Shown: positions 45,475 to 55,549 of the stretch, piece after piece | How positions within the stretch are numbered: position 1 is the stretch's first letter | Layout: each line of letters starts with the position of its first letter | Source: UBA4582 sp964228885 | GTDB taxonomy: Bacteria > Pseudomonadota > Gammaproteobacteria > Pseudomonadales > Azotimanducaceae | Direction: 5' to 3' | Length of the DNA stretch: 64,000 nucleotides | Assembly: GCA_964228885.1 (NCBI GenBank) | Contig: CAXRCG010000048.1 | Span: forward strand, 12,781-76,780 | Notes under the pieces: model-generated | What the model was told of the DNA's origin: nothing | Database searches by the model: none | What the model saw: only the letters and a program-made list of their open reading frames with translations | Translations under genes and position numbers: made by a program

Positions 45475-45813
45475 CTAAGCTGAACGAATTCTTTCAAGCG
45501 GACTCACGATTTCAAGCACGCGGATGCCGAGTTTGCTTCCAGCCAGCGTGACCACCTCACCCTTTGCTATCACACTGTCATTAACCTTAATATCCATCAA
45601 ATCACCCTCTGATCGATCTAGCTCTAGCACAGTACCCTGAGCCACCGCCATCAGCTCTCTTAACTTCAGCGTGGCCTTCCCAACCTCAACATTCAACACG
45701 ATGGGTATGGAGAGAACAACGGAAGAATCTATGACGCTACCAGTCTCAGCAGTTTCAGCAGTCTCAGCGTCAACGCCTTCTTGTCCATCTTGGCCTTCAG
45801 TTGTCTCGCTCAT
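45475..45813 (-). CDS. fliN: Flagellar motor switch protein FliN
   Basis: 112 residues. An acidic N-terminal tail is followed by the SpoA/SURF domain (LSIPIVLNVEVGKATLKLRELMAVAQGTVLELDRSEGD...GEVVTLAGSKLGIRVLEIV). It forms the lower C-ring and binds FliH. Its ATG lies directly against the fliM stop. Confidence 0.95.
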   Translation of the reverse strand: MSETTEGQDGQEGVDAETAETAETGSVIDSSVVLSIPIVLNVEVGKATLKLRELMAVAQGTVLELDRSEGDLMDIKVNDSVIAKGEVVTLAGSKLGIRVLEIVSPLERIRSA

Positions 45814-46797
45814 CTATCCTTCCCTTTCCATTATGTTATCTTCTATTTTGATCGCTACTTTCGATCCCTTGATACCAACATTCGCTTCATAAAGCGGAAA
45901 CCCATTCACTTTAACTTGAGCCGTTTCAGGCGGATTAAAAGAAAGTATGTCGCCTTCAGATAATTTAGAGAGTTGCTCAACGGTAGTTTCTAGGTGACCG
46001 CCTGAGACCAACAAATCAAAATCAACGTCACCGACGCTGCTATGTAGGCGCGTCAGCCAATTCTCGTCTGCCTCTTGTGATTGAATACGACTCCTCAACA
46101 CATCTCTTTGTAAATTCAGGCTTTGATAGGTGTACACAACGTCAATGTAAGGATCAACAGACTCATCCTGAAGTTTGAGCGCAAAGCGATTTACCACTAC
46201 CGACTCATCGTCTGCAGCAATGTTAGCAAATAATGGGTTGATCTCCCTGTTGATGGGTCGAATATCGACTTCTACGTATGGCGCCCATGCTTCTCGCATT
46301 GACTGAAAAATGAGTTCACACAAAGAATCAATGATCGCATTCTCATTTGATGTGAACGGTCGTTCTTCTGTGATGGTCAACGGCCGAGCCTGCCCCCCGT
46401 ACCAGTTATCCAGACAACTGAATATCACCTGCGGGTGTATGATAAATAGGATTTCTCCCTTTAGCGGACTCATTTCAGTGATGTTAATAGAGGCCGGAGA
46501 GTGCACACTATGAATGTACTCGTCGTACTTCATCAAACTCGGTTCTGCTACCGCCATACGAGGATTGTAATCGAGTTCGGTTAAAAGCCTATTGCGAAAA
46601 AAACGGTGGAAACGTTCGTTAATTTGAAATATTGCTGTTGAGCTTCCTCCCAGACTTTCCTCATTTCGAGCGATTGCAAAGGTCTCAGCATCAACATTTG
46701 CATTAAAAATATCTGAATCAAGACGACCACTCGCGACCATTTCCTCAATGGCAGCGAGTTCATCGTCAGATAGCAGAGATGCGTCTTTTTCCGACAT
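45814..46797 (-). CDS. fliM: Flagellar motor switch protein FliM
   Basis: 327 residues. The N-terminal SLLSDDELAAIEEMV corresponds to the CheY-P-binding peptide (consensus LSQxEIDALL). The middle CheC-like domain contains SPLKGEILFIIHPQVIFSCLDNWYGG and the C-terminus is a SpoA domain (LSKLSEGDILSFNPPETAQVKVNGFPLYEANVGIKGSKVAIKI). It connects chemotaxis signalling to FliG. It lies 8 bases after fliL. Confidence 0.95.
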   Translation of the reverse strand: MSEKDASLLSDDELAAIEEMVASGRLDSDIFNANVDAETFAIARNEESLGGSSTAIFQINERFHRFFRNRLLTELDYNPRMAVAEPSLMKYDEYIHSVHSPASINITEMSPLKGEILFIIHPQVIFSCLDNWYGGQARPLTITEERPFTSNENAIIDSLCELIFQSMREAWAPYVEVDIRPINREINPLFANIAADDESVVVNRFALKLQDESVDPYIDVVYTYQSLNLQRDVLRSRIQSQEADENWLTRLHSSVGDVDFDLLVSGGHLETTVEQLSKLSEGDILSFNPPETAQVKVNGFPLYEANVGIKGSKVAIKIEDNIMEREG

Positions 46798-46805
46798 CGA
46801 ATTAC

Positions 46806-47408
46806 CTATTGAACAATAAACTCAGAAAAGTAGGCTTCTTCAATAGGAGAAGCCGTTGTTTTTTCGTACTTCTCTAAAGTCTCATTAATAACGAGCTTTA
46901 TTTCTTCTAATAAATTGTCTTGCCCATCTAGCGCTTGAAGCTTCTCTAAAGGCACGCTTCTTAACACTTTTAATATTTGCGCCCTGATGCCAATTAGATG
47001 TCTAGGAACCCAACCTTCTGCGCCTTCTTCATCGTTAAATAGCGTGTCTTTATCGTGATAAGTACTAATACCTATCTTTACTTGAAGGACTTTTTTTGAT
47101 CCGTTCACATTGACCGTGAAAGGGTCTATAAAATTATAGTAGCTAATCAGAAACTTCTGTTCAATATCAGCAGACATAGGCCCAGGTGATAACGCCAAGG
47201 CAGCATCAGTGTCTTCCATCTCTGCTTCCATTTCTTGCAGTGTCACTTCCGGGTCTTCGTCAGCTGGTTTTTCGTCAAAAAAACCTGTGAAAAATAGAGT
47301 GCCCAGAATACTCCCGGCGACCAACACCAATACCAATACAACAATCAAGAGGATTTTCAGTATCCCTCCTTTTCCTCCTTCGGCATCTTCCGTCTCAACT
47401 TCCGACAT
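46806..47408 (-). CDS. fliL: Flagellar basal body-associated protein FliL
   Basis: 200 residues, single N-terminal transmembrane helix (ILKILLIVVLVLVLVAGSILGTLFF) and a periplasmic domain with the FliL pattern (YYNFIDPFTVNV...LQVKIGISTYHD...IRAQILKVLRS...EEIKLVINETLEKY...EAYFSEFIVQ). FliL rings surround stators and modulate torque. Complete; the acidic linker at ~50-80 is longer than in E. coli. Confidence 0.93.
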   Translation of the reverse strand: MSEVETEDAEGGKGGILKILLIVVLVLVLVAGSILGTLFFTGFFDEKPADEDPEVTLQEMEAEMEDTDAALALSPGPMSADIEQKFLISYYNFIDPFTVNVNGSKKVLQVKIGISTYHDKDTLFNDEEGAEGWVPRHLIGIRAQILKVLRSVPLEKLQALDGQDNLLEEIKLVINETLEKYEKTTASPIEEAYFSEFIVQ

Positions 47409-47447
47409 TACAAACCCTCCTAATTACGGGTGCTCACCTTGTTTATA

Positions 47448-49463
47448 TTATACGTAGATATTGAGGTTCCCGATACCTAAACCCCTACCTTCAACTTTTT
47501 CAGCCGCTTCATCGAGAAGATCCATCACCAGTTCAACAGTAGCATCATTTTCGTCATCAGGTTTTTCCTTTGTATCTTGTTTTAAATCAGCATGGCTGTC
47601 GACATTGACATTCACCATCTGATCATTTTCTAGCATTTCTTTGAGAATCAAACGTAATTTGGGCAGGCTGTCCTGTAATAGTTGTCGAGTCGTCTCTTCC
47701 GCTGCAACAATTTTGCCTTCCAAACCTCCTTCATCATAAGCGATCGTAACGCCAACCTCCCCTAACGATGCTGGGCGCAACTTTATATTCAAATTCCAAT
47801 TATTTTGTTGGACCCCGGCAATGATCCTGTTTGCCACTAATTCACCAAACCTCTGAGTAAGGCCTTCATATTGCAAAGACTTATCTGAGGAGCCTTGCAG
47901 CTGCGGTTGGAACTGCAGATCGCGAAGCACGGACCTGAACTCAACCCTACTTTCTATATTTTGTACATTAACCTTGTCACTTGATTCTAATGTTGAGCCG
48001 TTCGGTTGCTTCGGGATGGAATGAGTTTCAGGAAGCACAACTTTCTGGCCCTGATAGGCCGTCGAATTTAAGTTTTGGCGGGCTGACGGGCTCACCATTC
48101 TCAAGTTTCGAGCCAGCGCCTCGGCGACCATGTCGTGTTTTGGACTAATGCCATCAGAAGGTTCTTTCCCTCTAACCCCTTGCTCACGAGCTTCTGATGG
48201 GAGAACCTCTGCAGACCACCGTGGTTTGACCATCTGTCGTTCCTCCAGAGGTCTTTCCGCTCCCGAACTAATCAGGTCGGGCTTGGCTGGTTCACCATTG
48301 CTCGCCATGAGTTGAGGCCCGTTAGCCTTTCTTTCGGTGTAATGGTCTTTGCCAAGCAACTGTTCCCTTTTGAGCCCCATCGCTTCAGGGCTTGCTTTTA
48401 ATTCCCTTGCCACCGTGGAAGACCCCTCCACTGGCGATGGCATCGACGAGCCTGTAGGATTTTCTCTCGACAAAGTATTAAATTGAGACAACCAAGAGGC
48501 CGTTTGTCCTAAAACCGGCACTGGCTTATCCAATACCGCGGACTGCCCTGTATTCGGCAATGACTTATCCAATACGGCGGTCTGTCCTGCTGCAGGCGCT
48601 GACTTGTCCACTAGGGCGGTTTGTCCTCGATCCAACACAAGCTCGTTTACAGACCCGGACTTCGCTGCAGAAGTGAGCTGTGTATCAACAACCTGATGCC
48701 GATAGTCCTTGCCAACGCCTGTTAAGACAGCCTCCGACTTCGCCGGTGATTGGATTTGTCCAGCTGATAAAGATTCCGTCTTGCCTATTGCGCTAGGACC
48801 CCGAGCAATCAACATTTCAGCAGATGGTTGCTGTTGCTGATTGAGCGCCAGCTCACTGGAGAATGGTGCCCTTGAAGCGGTTAACGCATGCGGATCAACG
48901 GTTTGTTTTTGCTCTAGGTGCTGTTTGTAAGTACCGTAATCAACTTCAGCGCGAGGATGCTTGGTTGGCGACGGGAGATCCATCTCTTCCGCCCGACCTC
49001 CGAGCTGCTTCGATTCACTTTTTTCTGTGTCTGTCGTCCTGCCACGATCAATGACCTCGTCAACCGCACTTTGACGCATGATAAACTGTTTCAAACTATT
49101 TTCTGAAACAGCACTGACAGGTGCCGTGAGAATCACTTTTCCCAGTGACAATCCACGCTGGTGAGCAACCAGAGTCGGCAAGATATTGCCAAAAGACTGC
49201 TGAACTTCAGATATTGGTTGCCTAAGCTCTCCGCTATCTGATTCTTTAGGGTCCGCGAGGGTTCCCAAGTCTTTTTGGAAATCCTCTTTCGGGTTTTGAT
49301 TGTCCGATGGCGACGTTCGACTAGCCCCTTTAGCAAGACCAGCATATATGTCTTTAAAATCAATACCTTGCTGAGTTTCTTTCGGGCTTGATAAGTCAGC
49401 GGTCGTTTCATTTTTACCATCTGCTAGGTTCAGCAAGCTGGAGGAATGAATAATATTACTCAT
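47448..49463 (-). CDS. fliK: Flagellar hook-length control protein FliK
   Basis: 671 residues, long for FliK. The N-terminal ~520 residues are low-complexity and hydrophilic with degenerate repeats (QTALVDKSAPAAG, QTAVLDKSLPNTG, QSAVLDKPVPVLG), as expected of a secreted molecular ruler. The conserved C-terminal domain is at ~545-640 (LNIKLRPASLGEVGVTIAYDEGGLEGKIVAAEETTRQLLQDSLPKLRLILKE). It measures the hook and triggers FlhB switching. Confidence 0.9.
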   Translation of the reverse strand: MSNIIHSSSLLNLADGKNETTADLSSPKETQQGIDFKDIYAGLAKGASRTSPSDNQNPKEDFQKDLGTLADPKESDSGELRQPISEVQQSFGNILPTLVAHQRGLSLGKVILTAPVSAVSENSLKQFIMRQSAVDEVIDRGRTTDTEKSESKQLGGRAEEMDLPSPTKHPRAEVDYGTYKQHLEQKQTVDPHALTASRAPFSSELALNQQQQPSAEMLIARGPSAIGKTESLSAGQIQSPAKSEAVLTGVGKDYRHQVVDTQLTSAAKSGSVNELVLDRGQTALVDKSAPAAGQTAVLDKSLPNTGQSAVLDKPVPVLGQTASWLSQFNTLSRENPTGSSMPSPVEGSSTVARELKASPEAMGLKREQLLGKDHYTERKANGPQLMASNGEPAKPDLISSGAERPLEERQMVKPRWSAEVLPSEAREQGVRGKEPSDGISPKHDMVAEALARNLRMVSPSARQNLNSTAYQGQKVVLPETHSIPKQPNGSTLESSDKVNVQNIESRVEFRSVLRDLQFQPQLQGSSDKSLQYEGLTQRFGELVANRIIAGVQQNNWNLNIKLRPASLGEVGVTIAYDEGGLEGKIVAAEETTRQLLQDSLPKLRLILKEMLENDQMVNVNVDSHADLKQDTKEKPDDENDATVELVMDLLDEAAEKVEGRGLGIGNLNIYV

Positions 49464-49524
49464 CTATTTGGCCTGTGCTCAATTTACCTACAATTGGATG
49501 CAACAACTATGCCAAATGAAGAGG

Positions 49525-49989
49525 TTAGGAATGAGATTCACGTTGAAGCCAGCTGATAGTCGCGTGCTGATCGGCCTGTTTTTGCTCTTCTTGCCGATCC
49601 TTCAACGCTCTGGCTTTAAGGTCTTTTTCACCGAGGATTGCATATTTTTTCACTTCAACCTGACGATCGGCGCAGCGTTGTTTGGCTTGTCTTAAATGTT
49701 TATTAAGCTCCAATCTTCTTGCTGCAGAGTGTCTAAGCGCCTCTTCAATCCTGCCAATAAAATTAATGGCCGTGGTCAATTCTACAATCGCTATTTCCTG
49801 GCCTGACTCTGCATGATTCAGCTTTGTCAGGTACTCGTTCTTCATCTCCTGCATCTTGACCACACTGGCTTCAAGATTCGTCAGCTCCTGCTCGGTATCA
49901 GCCAGGGACCGCAGCGCCTGACCCAGCTTATCTTTCTCTAGGTTACCGAGATATTCCCAGATTGTTGATGTTGAACGACTAGCCATCAA
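49525..49989 (-). CDS. fliJ: Flagellar export protein FliJ
   Basis: 154 residues, an all-helical antiparallel coiled coil as for FliJ, which sits in the FliI hexamer and couples it to FlhA. The start (ATG at 49989 or 49986) overlaps the end of fliI by about 10 bases. Sequence conservation is weak, as usual in this family; the assignment rests on size, helical pattern and position between fliI and fliK. Confidence 0.88.
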   Translation of the reverse strand: MMASRSTSTIWEYLGNLEKDKLGQALRSLADTEQELTNLEASVVKMQEMKNEYLTKLNHAESGQEIAIVELTTAINFIGRIEEALRHSAARRLELNKHLRQAKQRCADRQVEVKKYAILGEKDLKARALKDRQEEQKQADQHATISWLQRESHS

Positions 49990-51304
49990 TCGCCTCTTTC
50001 ATTTCTGTTAACGATTGGTGAAATTCAGCAGGTTCGTGCATCGACTGTCTCAAAAACTTCAAATTCTCTTCTCTGCACGATATTGCTTCATCCAAATCGA
50101 GATTGGAGCCTCTTTGATAGGCGCCGACCTGAATAAGATCTCTATTCTGTTGATATATCGCCCAATAGCGCCTAAAACTTGAGGCCAATTTTAAATGTTC
50201 CTCACTGGCCAGCACGGGTAGTAGCCTCGAAACAGACCCTGAAAGGTCAATCGCCGGAAAATGCCCCTCATCCGCGAGCTCCCGAGTTAACACGATCTGG
50301 CCATCCAAAGAAGCTCTGGAAATATCAACAATGGGGTCATTTAAGTCGTCACCTTCCGCCAACACTGTGTAAATCGCCGTAATAGACCCTTGATTTTTCG
50401 CACCCGTGCCAGTTCTTTCAATCATTTTTGGGATCAAGCTAAATACTGAAGATGGATACCCTTTGGTCGTTGGTGGCTCTCCCACCGCCAGTCCTATTTC
50501 TCTCTGGGCATGTGCTACTCGAGTTAAGCTATCAACTAAGAGCAATACGTTTTGACCCTTTTCTTTAAAGTGCTCCGCATAACAATGCGCCAAATTAGCC
50601 GCTCTAATTCGCAATAAAGGCGAATTATCTGCTGGCGCCGCAATAACGACTGCACGCCGGAGCCCTGCATAGCCGAGCGTTTGTTCTATAAATTCTTTTA
50701 CCTCTCGACCTCGCTCGCCAATTAAGCCTATTACGATCACATCCGCCTGGGTAAATTTAGTCATCATTCCCAGCAATACAGATTTACCGACCCCACTACC
50801 CGCGATTAAGCCTATTCGCTGACCACAACCGATGGTTAGCAGTGCGTTGATCGCTCGAATACCGACGTCAAGTACTTGATCAATGGGTTCCCTTGACATC
50901 GGGTTAATGGGTTCACTAATCAACGGTCTTTGGGTCAATTCGCGGGGCGGCGAGAGTCCGTCTAGCGGGTTACCGTAAGCATCCAATACTCGTCCCAATG
51001 CTCCGTCACCGACGAAGGCCGAGTCAGAAGACGCGCGCAACGTCACTCGCGCGCCAGGTTTTAATCCAATGGTTCCTTGAAAAGGCATCATATAGACCAA
51101 GTCGTTACTAAAGCCGACCACTTGTGCCTCGACCCGGCTTCCATCACTTTTCTCCACGCTGCATTGAGAGCCCATTGGCGCATCTAAGCCACTTGCTTCA
51201 ATCGTCATACCCACGATACGGTTCAAGTGACCGAATCGAACCACCTGCGGCTCGATTAAACGATCTTGAATATCAAGAAACCGCTGAACCGCTAATTCAC
51301 TCAT
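49979..51304 (-). CDS. fliI: Flagellum-specific export ATPase FliI
   Basis: 441 residues, F1-ATPase-beta-like. Walker A AGSGVGKS (168-175), Walker B-type VLLLVDSLTRVAHAQREIGLA, and the secretion-ATPase signature region YTVLAEGDDLNDPIVDISRASLDGQIVLTRELADEGHFPAIDLSGSVSR. It drives unfolding and delivery of export substrates together with FliH and FliJ. It overlaps fliH by 8 bases and fliJ by 11. Confidence 0.97.
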   Translation of the reverse strand: MSELAVQRFLDIQDRLIEPQVVRFGHLNRIVGMTIEASGLDAPMGSQCSVEKSDGSRVEAQVVGFSNDLVYMMPFQGTIGLKPGARVTLRASSDSAFVGDGALGRVLDAYGNPLDGLSPPRELTQRPLISEPINPMSREPIDQVLDVGIRAINALLTIGCGQRIGLIAGSGVGKSVLLGMMTKFTQADVIVIGLIGERGREVKEFIEQTLGYAGLRRAVVIAAPADNSPLLRIRAANLAHCYAEHFKEKGQNVLLLVDSLTRVAHAQREIGLAVGEPPTTKGYPSSVFSLIPKMIERTGTGAKNQGSITAIYTVLAEGDDLNDPIVDISRASLDGQIVLTRELADEGHFPAIDLSGSVSRLLPVLASEEHLKLASSFRRYWAIYQQNRDLIQVGAYQRGSNLDLDEAISCREENLKFLRQSMHEPAEFHQSLTEMKEAIDG

Positions 51305-52307
51305 GAGGATCTATCTCGTTATCACTCATATCAGGCGGATCAACAGCATCATCATTTTGAACCTCTTCTTTATCTGAAAAACGCGTGTCAATAGCATCGA
51401 AGTCCTGACGCGTTTGTGTCACCGATAGCATCGAATCGTTAGGAGAGGCTGTTTCCATATCATAGCCAGAGGAAGAATGATGGTTGCTTGGACTCGACAG
51501 GTCCAAAAGATGATTATTTGACGGCGCATAGTTCAAGAGTTGTTGCGCCAGTTCAGCGATTCTTTGATCGATATTGTCTTCGAATCCGCCATTCCCAAAC
51601 ATCACCGACACGGACCCCGGTTTCAGCGTCCGATCAAATTCAAATCTGTAGTTTGGATAACGACTCTCCATGTCTAATGTCTTAATCAGATCTTTCCACT
51701 CATCAGCGATGAAGAAAGTAGCAGAAACTTGGCCCTCCTCGGCGACTTGATTGATAACGGTACTCAAAAAGCGATCAATCACTTCACGATTGCTCGATAA
51801 TTCAGATCGCGCGATCATTTCACCTAAGGCAAGCGCTAACTGACTCAATTGCGAGGTATACTCACTCGAAAAATTCAGGTTATTCTCGAGCGCTTCAAAA
51901 AAAGCCTTCTGACCATCCTTCGATGCTTGAATTTTTGACTCGTACAAATCTTCCAGTCTCTCTTTGGCGGCATTTTCACCTTCAAGCCGAGCCCTGTTAA
52001 TAGTTGCTTCCAATTCCTCTTCCGATATCGAAATCAGGCTAGGCGCGGGTTCCTCTATAGGGACCACCAAAACGTCATTTTCAGGATTAGCCGGCAGTAC
52101 ATCCGTGCTAACTGGTTCTGAGACAGGCTCAGGCGCGGGCGCTCGGCTCTCGGTCACAGCATGCCAATTAGTGCCGGTAAACGTGCCTTCAACCTTGTTT
52201 TTCAGGCGTTTTTCTACAAAATCACCAACGTCTTTGACCTTTTTAGCCCACAGCTCACCTGTCGAAAATTCTTGATTAGACAAAATCACCACCTTCTGGT
52301 GAAGCAA
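51297..52307 (-). CDS. fliH: Flagellar assembly protein FliH
   Basis: Up to 336 residues; start uncertain. The open frame begins at a TTG at 52307 inside fliG. A GTG at 52292 or a TTG at 52283 (with GAAGGTGG upstream) are better starts and would overlap the fliG stop by only a few bases. The body has the FliH pattern: an acidic Pro-rich N-terminal half, a helical middle (EEELEATINRARLEGENAAKERLEDLYESK) and a C-terminal domain regulating FliI. A ~75-residue acidic C-terminal extension is longer than usual. Confidence 0.88.
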   Translation of the reverse strand: MLHQKVVILSNQEFSTGELWAKKVKDVGDFVEKRLKNKVEGTFTGTNWHAVTESRAPAPEPVSEPVSTDVLPANPENDVLVVPIEEPAPSLISISEEELEATINRARLEGENAAKERLEDLYESKIQASKDGQKAFFEALENNLNFSSEYTSQLSQLALALGEMIARSELSSNREVIDRFLSTVINQVAEEGQVSATFFIADEWKDLIKTLDMESRYPNYRFEFDRTLKPGSVSVMFGNGGFEDNIDQRIAELAQQLLNYAPSNNHLLDLSSPSNHHSSSGYDMETASPNDSMLSVTQTRQDFDAIDTRFSDKEEVQNDDAVDPPDMSDNEIDPHE

Positions 52308-53337
52308 GAATCAACTCGCCTTTATCCTGAAGCTTCCTAGCCTGCCTGATAATTGATTTACGTGCTGTATCAACCACGGATATTGCGAGCGGCGGCATCA
52401 TATCCATCTCGTCTTGGAACATCTCCGCTTTATTTTTAGACATGTTTCCTTTGAATTTCTCTACCAATAATTCGTCAGCCCCTTTAAGCGCTGTCCGTAT
52501 TTCTTCCTCATCAAAATTGTTAATCATGGTCTGGATATCTCGGTCAGCAAGGTCAACGAGATTCTCAAAGTCAAACATATTGTCTTCAATCGCCATCACC
52601 AGTTCTTCATCCATTGAGCGCATTAACTCAAAAATTTCACTCGCGTCTTCCGATTTTGTTTTATCCATGATTTTTGCTGCAACTCTCAGTCCACCTAATT
52701 GTGCAGATGAGATTGAGGTCGATTCAGAGAATTTCGACTGCATGACTTTTTCTAACTGCGCCAAAGCCGATTCAGAAATGGTATCTAACGTGGCGAGACG
52801 ACTGATCACAGTGGTTTTAAGGTCTGAGGCAAGATAGCTCAGAACATCTGTCGCTGTGCGCTCGTCGAGCATCGCGAGAATGATAGCAATGACTTGCGGA
52901 TGCTCACCACCGACCATATCAGCGATAGCCCTGGGCGCCATCCAATCCAGCATTTCAAGACCTGAGGACCTTGCCGCGGGATCAACTTTCGCGAGCACAG
53001 TTGCAGCCTTTGATTCTCCTACCGCTTGCAGAAGAACCTTTTTAACGTAACCAGGACCTTCCAAGCCGAGATCTGTTAGGCCCTGTAAATTATTAAGAAA
53101 TTCATCGACGACGGCGACCACTATCGGTTGAGGCACGTCACTGACTTTAATCATTGCCCTTGAAACTGAAGTGACTTGCGTCGGTGACAAGGTTTGCATC
53201 ACCGCTGCGGCCCCTGCTTCCTCAAGCAGAAACATGACGATTGCCGCTTTCTCTGTCGCAGTTAGCTGTTGGAACGCAAATTCAAATTCCACGGGTAAAC
53301 TGTCACTTTCTACTTCATCTATTGCTAGTTCTGCCAT
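52276..53337 (-). CDS. fliG: Flagellar motor switch protein FliG
   Basis: 353 residues. Three armadillo-like domains: the N-terminal binds FliF, the middle carries EHPQVIAIILAMLD (the EHPQ motif binding FliM), and the C-terminal torque domain is MFDFENLVDLADRDIQTMINNFDEEEIRTALKGADELLVEKFKGNMSKNKAEMFQDEMDMMPP. It transmits stator force to the rotor. Ribosome binding site TAGGAGGAAGAA immediately upstream. Confidence 0.96.
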   Translation of the reverse strand: MAELAIDEVESDSLPVEFEFAFQQLTATEKAAIVMFLLEEAGAAAVMQTLSPTQVTSVSRAMIKVSDVPQPIVVAVVDEFLNNLQGLTDLGLEGPGYVKKVLLQAVGESKAATVLAKVDPAARSSGLEMLDWMAPRAIADMVGGEHPQVIAIILAMLDERTATDVLSYLASDLKTTVISRLATLDTISESALAQLEKVMQSKFSESTSISSAQLGGLRVAAKIMDKTKSEDASEIFELMRSMDEELVMAIEDNMFDFENLVDLADRDIQTMINNFDEEEIRTALKGADELLVEKFKGNMSKNKAEMFQDEMDMMPPLAISVVDTARKSIIRQARKLQDKGELILASPEGGDFV

Positions 53338-53361
53338 TTCTTCCTCCTAGCGACAACCAAG

Positions 53362-55149
53362 CTACTCTTCAATCCAGCGCTTCAATAAATTGGATACTCG
53401 ACCTACATCATCTTTCACAAGGAATCTCATCAATGCAACTTTCTGGTCATAAGGCTGAGAGGTATCAAGATACTCAGCCGGTATGCCAACCGCCTTGGGT
53501 TTAAGCCGTGCGGTCACATCTTTGATGGTTTCCATATCACCCATTTCTACCAGTTGGCGCTCTTCCTCTGTAATATTGTCGGGGTCTTCAAGCTCCATCG
53601 GTATTTCGAACTCTTTAGCTTCTTTCATGGATTTCAGGAATGGTCTTGCCATTGTGAAATAAACAAAGAACAAGAGTAAAAATACGGCACCCATCCGAAC
53701 AAAACCGTTTAATTTATCAGCTTCTAGGTACCACGGCAGTTTTTCCAAATCTTCCACAGGTTTTGCGAATTCTGCAGCCACAACCGTCACGAGGTCACCG
53801 CGACTTTCTACATACCCAATCGCCCCTCGAACAACTTTTTCAATCTTATCAATCTTTAGCGCTAATTCCTGCTCGTCGACGACACCTTCTCCGTCGCCAT
53901 AAATCGACTTATTCACGACAACAGCGACCGAAATTTTCTCTATCGACCCTACCTGTTGTTTCACGTAACGAATTTCTCGGTCGAGTTCATAGTTCCGCGT
54001 AGAGGAGCTACTGCTCACATCTTCAGCATTCTCTGTTCTAGCACCCTCGGTTGACGTTGTTTCGGTAAATGCCGGGCTAGCAGGCGGTTCGTTGCTAAAA
54101 CTGCCAGGTACACCACTGGCCGTTAATGCATTATCCCGTTCAATTTGTAAAGATTCAGAACGAGTCCTTGGCCCAAGGCCACCGCGATCAAATTCCTCCG
54201 TTGTCGATTCTATTTCTGCAAAATTAAGCTCTACGTCAACTTCTGTACGCACGTTGCCTAGGCCGACAACCGCAGACATCAATTGTTGAATACGCGTTTG
54301 GTAAGACGATTCTACTGACCGCTTATGTTCAGATTGAGCCGCAGTTAGCGCCATCGCCGCGTCCGAATCAGAGTCTGTCAACAGCTGCCCGGTATCATCA
54401 ACGACTGTCACATTTTCTCTGACTAGGTACGGAATACTCGAAGAAACCAGGTGTACAATCGCTTGAATTTGCGATCGAGAAACAACTCTTCCTGGATAGG
54501 GTCTGACAACAACCGATGCCTTTGAAGGCGCTTGATTTCTAACAAAAACACTCTGCTGAGATTCAGCAATATGAACTCTCGCCGAGTTAATTGAACCGAT
54601 TTGAGAAATAGTCTTGGCTAACTCATTTTCCATTGCAGCTCTATAACTGACCTGCTCCATAAATCTGCTAGTCGTTATTGAACCTTGTTCGACAAGCGCC
54701 CCCAGACTACCAAGGGCAGCGCTTCTTGGAATATTCTGCGAAGCGAGCAATATCCTTGCTTCATGATATCGATCGGTTGGAACCTGAAGTTCTCCCGAGG
54801 AAGTGTCAATAAACACCTCGAAGCTACTCGTCGATAATAAATCGTAGGCAGCCTGCCGATCACTCTCCAGCATGCCCGGATAAACCGACCGATAACCTGG
54901 GGCTGAAATCCAGACATAGAAAAGCGCACAAACGATGATCAGCATCAAGCCTAAAACAGCTGGCAAAGATTGTTTTACAGCTGGCTGTTCAAAAAATTTA
55001 ACAATCGCTGACTGTTGAGCTTCAGCCGGTAATTGGGACATCGAAGATCCATCAGCTTGACTTTCTGTTAGCGCTGTTTCGATGTTCGTAGTTTCATTCT
55101 CTGCAGGCTGCATACCTGCTAGGGGAGAATTCAAAGCTAATTCGGACAT
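53362..55149 (-). CDS. fliF: Flagellar MS-ring protein FliF
   Basis: 595 residues, the length typical of polarly flagellated Gammaproteobacteria. Transmembrane helices at about 62-82 (LPAVLGLMLIIVCALFYVWI) and 482-500 (GAVFLLLFFVYFTMA). Ring-building motifs between them: PTDRYHEARILLASQNIPRS and VRVHIA-like NSARVHIAESQQSVFVRNQAPSKASVVV. The C-terminal tail (AVGIPAEYLDTSQPYDQKVALMRFLVKDDVGRVSNLLKRWIEE) binds FliG. Confidence 0.96.
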   Translation of the reverse strand: MSELALNSPLAGMQPAENETTNIETALTESQADGSSMSQLPAEAQQSAIVKFFEQPAVKQSLPAVLGLMLIIVCALFYVWISAPGYRSVYPGMLESDRQAAYDLLSTSSFEVFIDTSSGELQVPTDRYHEARILLASQNIPRSAALGSLGALVEQGSITTSRFMEQVSYRAAMENELAKTISQIGSINSARVHIAESQQSVFVRNQAPSKASVVVRPYPGRVVSRSQIQAIVHLVSSSIPYLVRENVTVVDDTGQLLTDSDSDAAMALTAAQSEHKRSVESSYQTRIQQLMSAVVGLGNVRTEVDVELNFAEIESTTEEFDRGGLGPRTRSESLQIERDNALTASGVPGSFSNEPPASPAFTETTSTEGARTENAEDVSSSSSTRNYELDREIRYVKQQVGSIEKISVAVVVNKSIYGDGEGVVDEQELALKIDKIEKVVRGAIGYVESRGDLVTVVAAEFAKPVEDLEKLPWYLEADKLNGFVRMGAVFLLLFFVYFTMARPFLKSMKEAKEFEIPMELEDPDNITEEERQLVEMGDMETIKDVTARLKPKAVGIPAEYLDTSQPYDQKVALMRFLVKDDVGRVSNLLKRWIEE

Positions 55150-55180
55150 GTCAACTCTTCCTAAAAATTAGATAACTCAC

Positions 55181-55534
55181 TTAAACAGGCATATTAAGAA
55201 TGTCTTGATACGCCTTAAGGACCTTGTTTCTCACCTGCAATGTTGCTTCAAACGCCAGAGACGATTTTTGCATAGCGAGCACGACATTGGTCAACGGGAC
55301 ATCTTCACCACGTTCGTATGCGCTCTTGAGTGCAGTACTCGCCTTTTGTGATTCATCCACTGCATCTAGGGCCTCTTTCGCGACCGAAGCATAATCAACT
55401 TTCTGTGGAGCATTTGTGCCCTGAATATTCGTGGCTTTAGGCGCGGAGTCATCTACCAACGCGACTTGTTGCCTCTGACTTTGTATCTGACTCATCAAAG
55501 CGGCGACAGAGGAATCATAGGTTGCCTTAATCAT
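55181..55534 (-). CDS. fliE: Flagellar hook-basal body protein FliE
   Basis: 117 residues. Adapter between MS ring and rod. C-terminal signature PLTNVVLAMQKSSLAFEATLQVRNKVLKAYQDILNMPV is typical. Ribosome binding site GGGAGTAGGAG upstream. It lies 15 bases after the FlrC-like gene, so any dedicated promoter must sit inside that gene. Confidence 0.94.
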   Translation of the reverse strand: MIKATYDSSVAALMSQIQSQRQQVALVDDSAPKATNIQGTNAPQKVDYASVAKEALDAVDESQKASTALKSAYERGEDVPLTNVVLAMQKSSLAFEATLQVRNKVLKAYQDILNMPV

Positions 55535-55549
55535 CTCCTACTCCCTGAC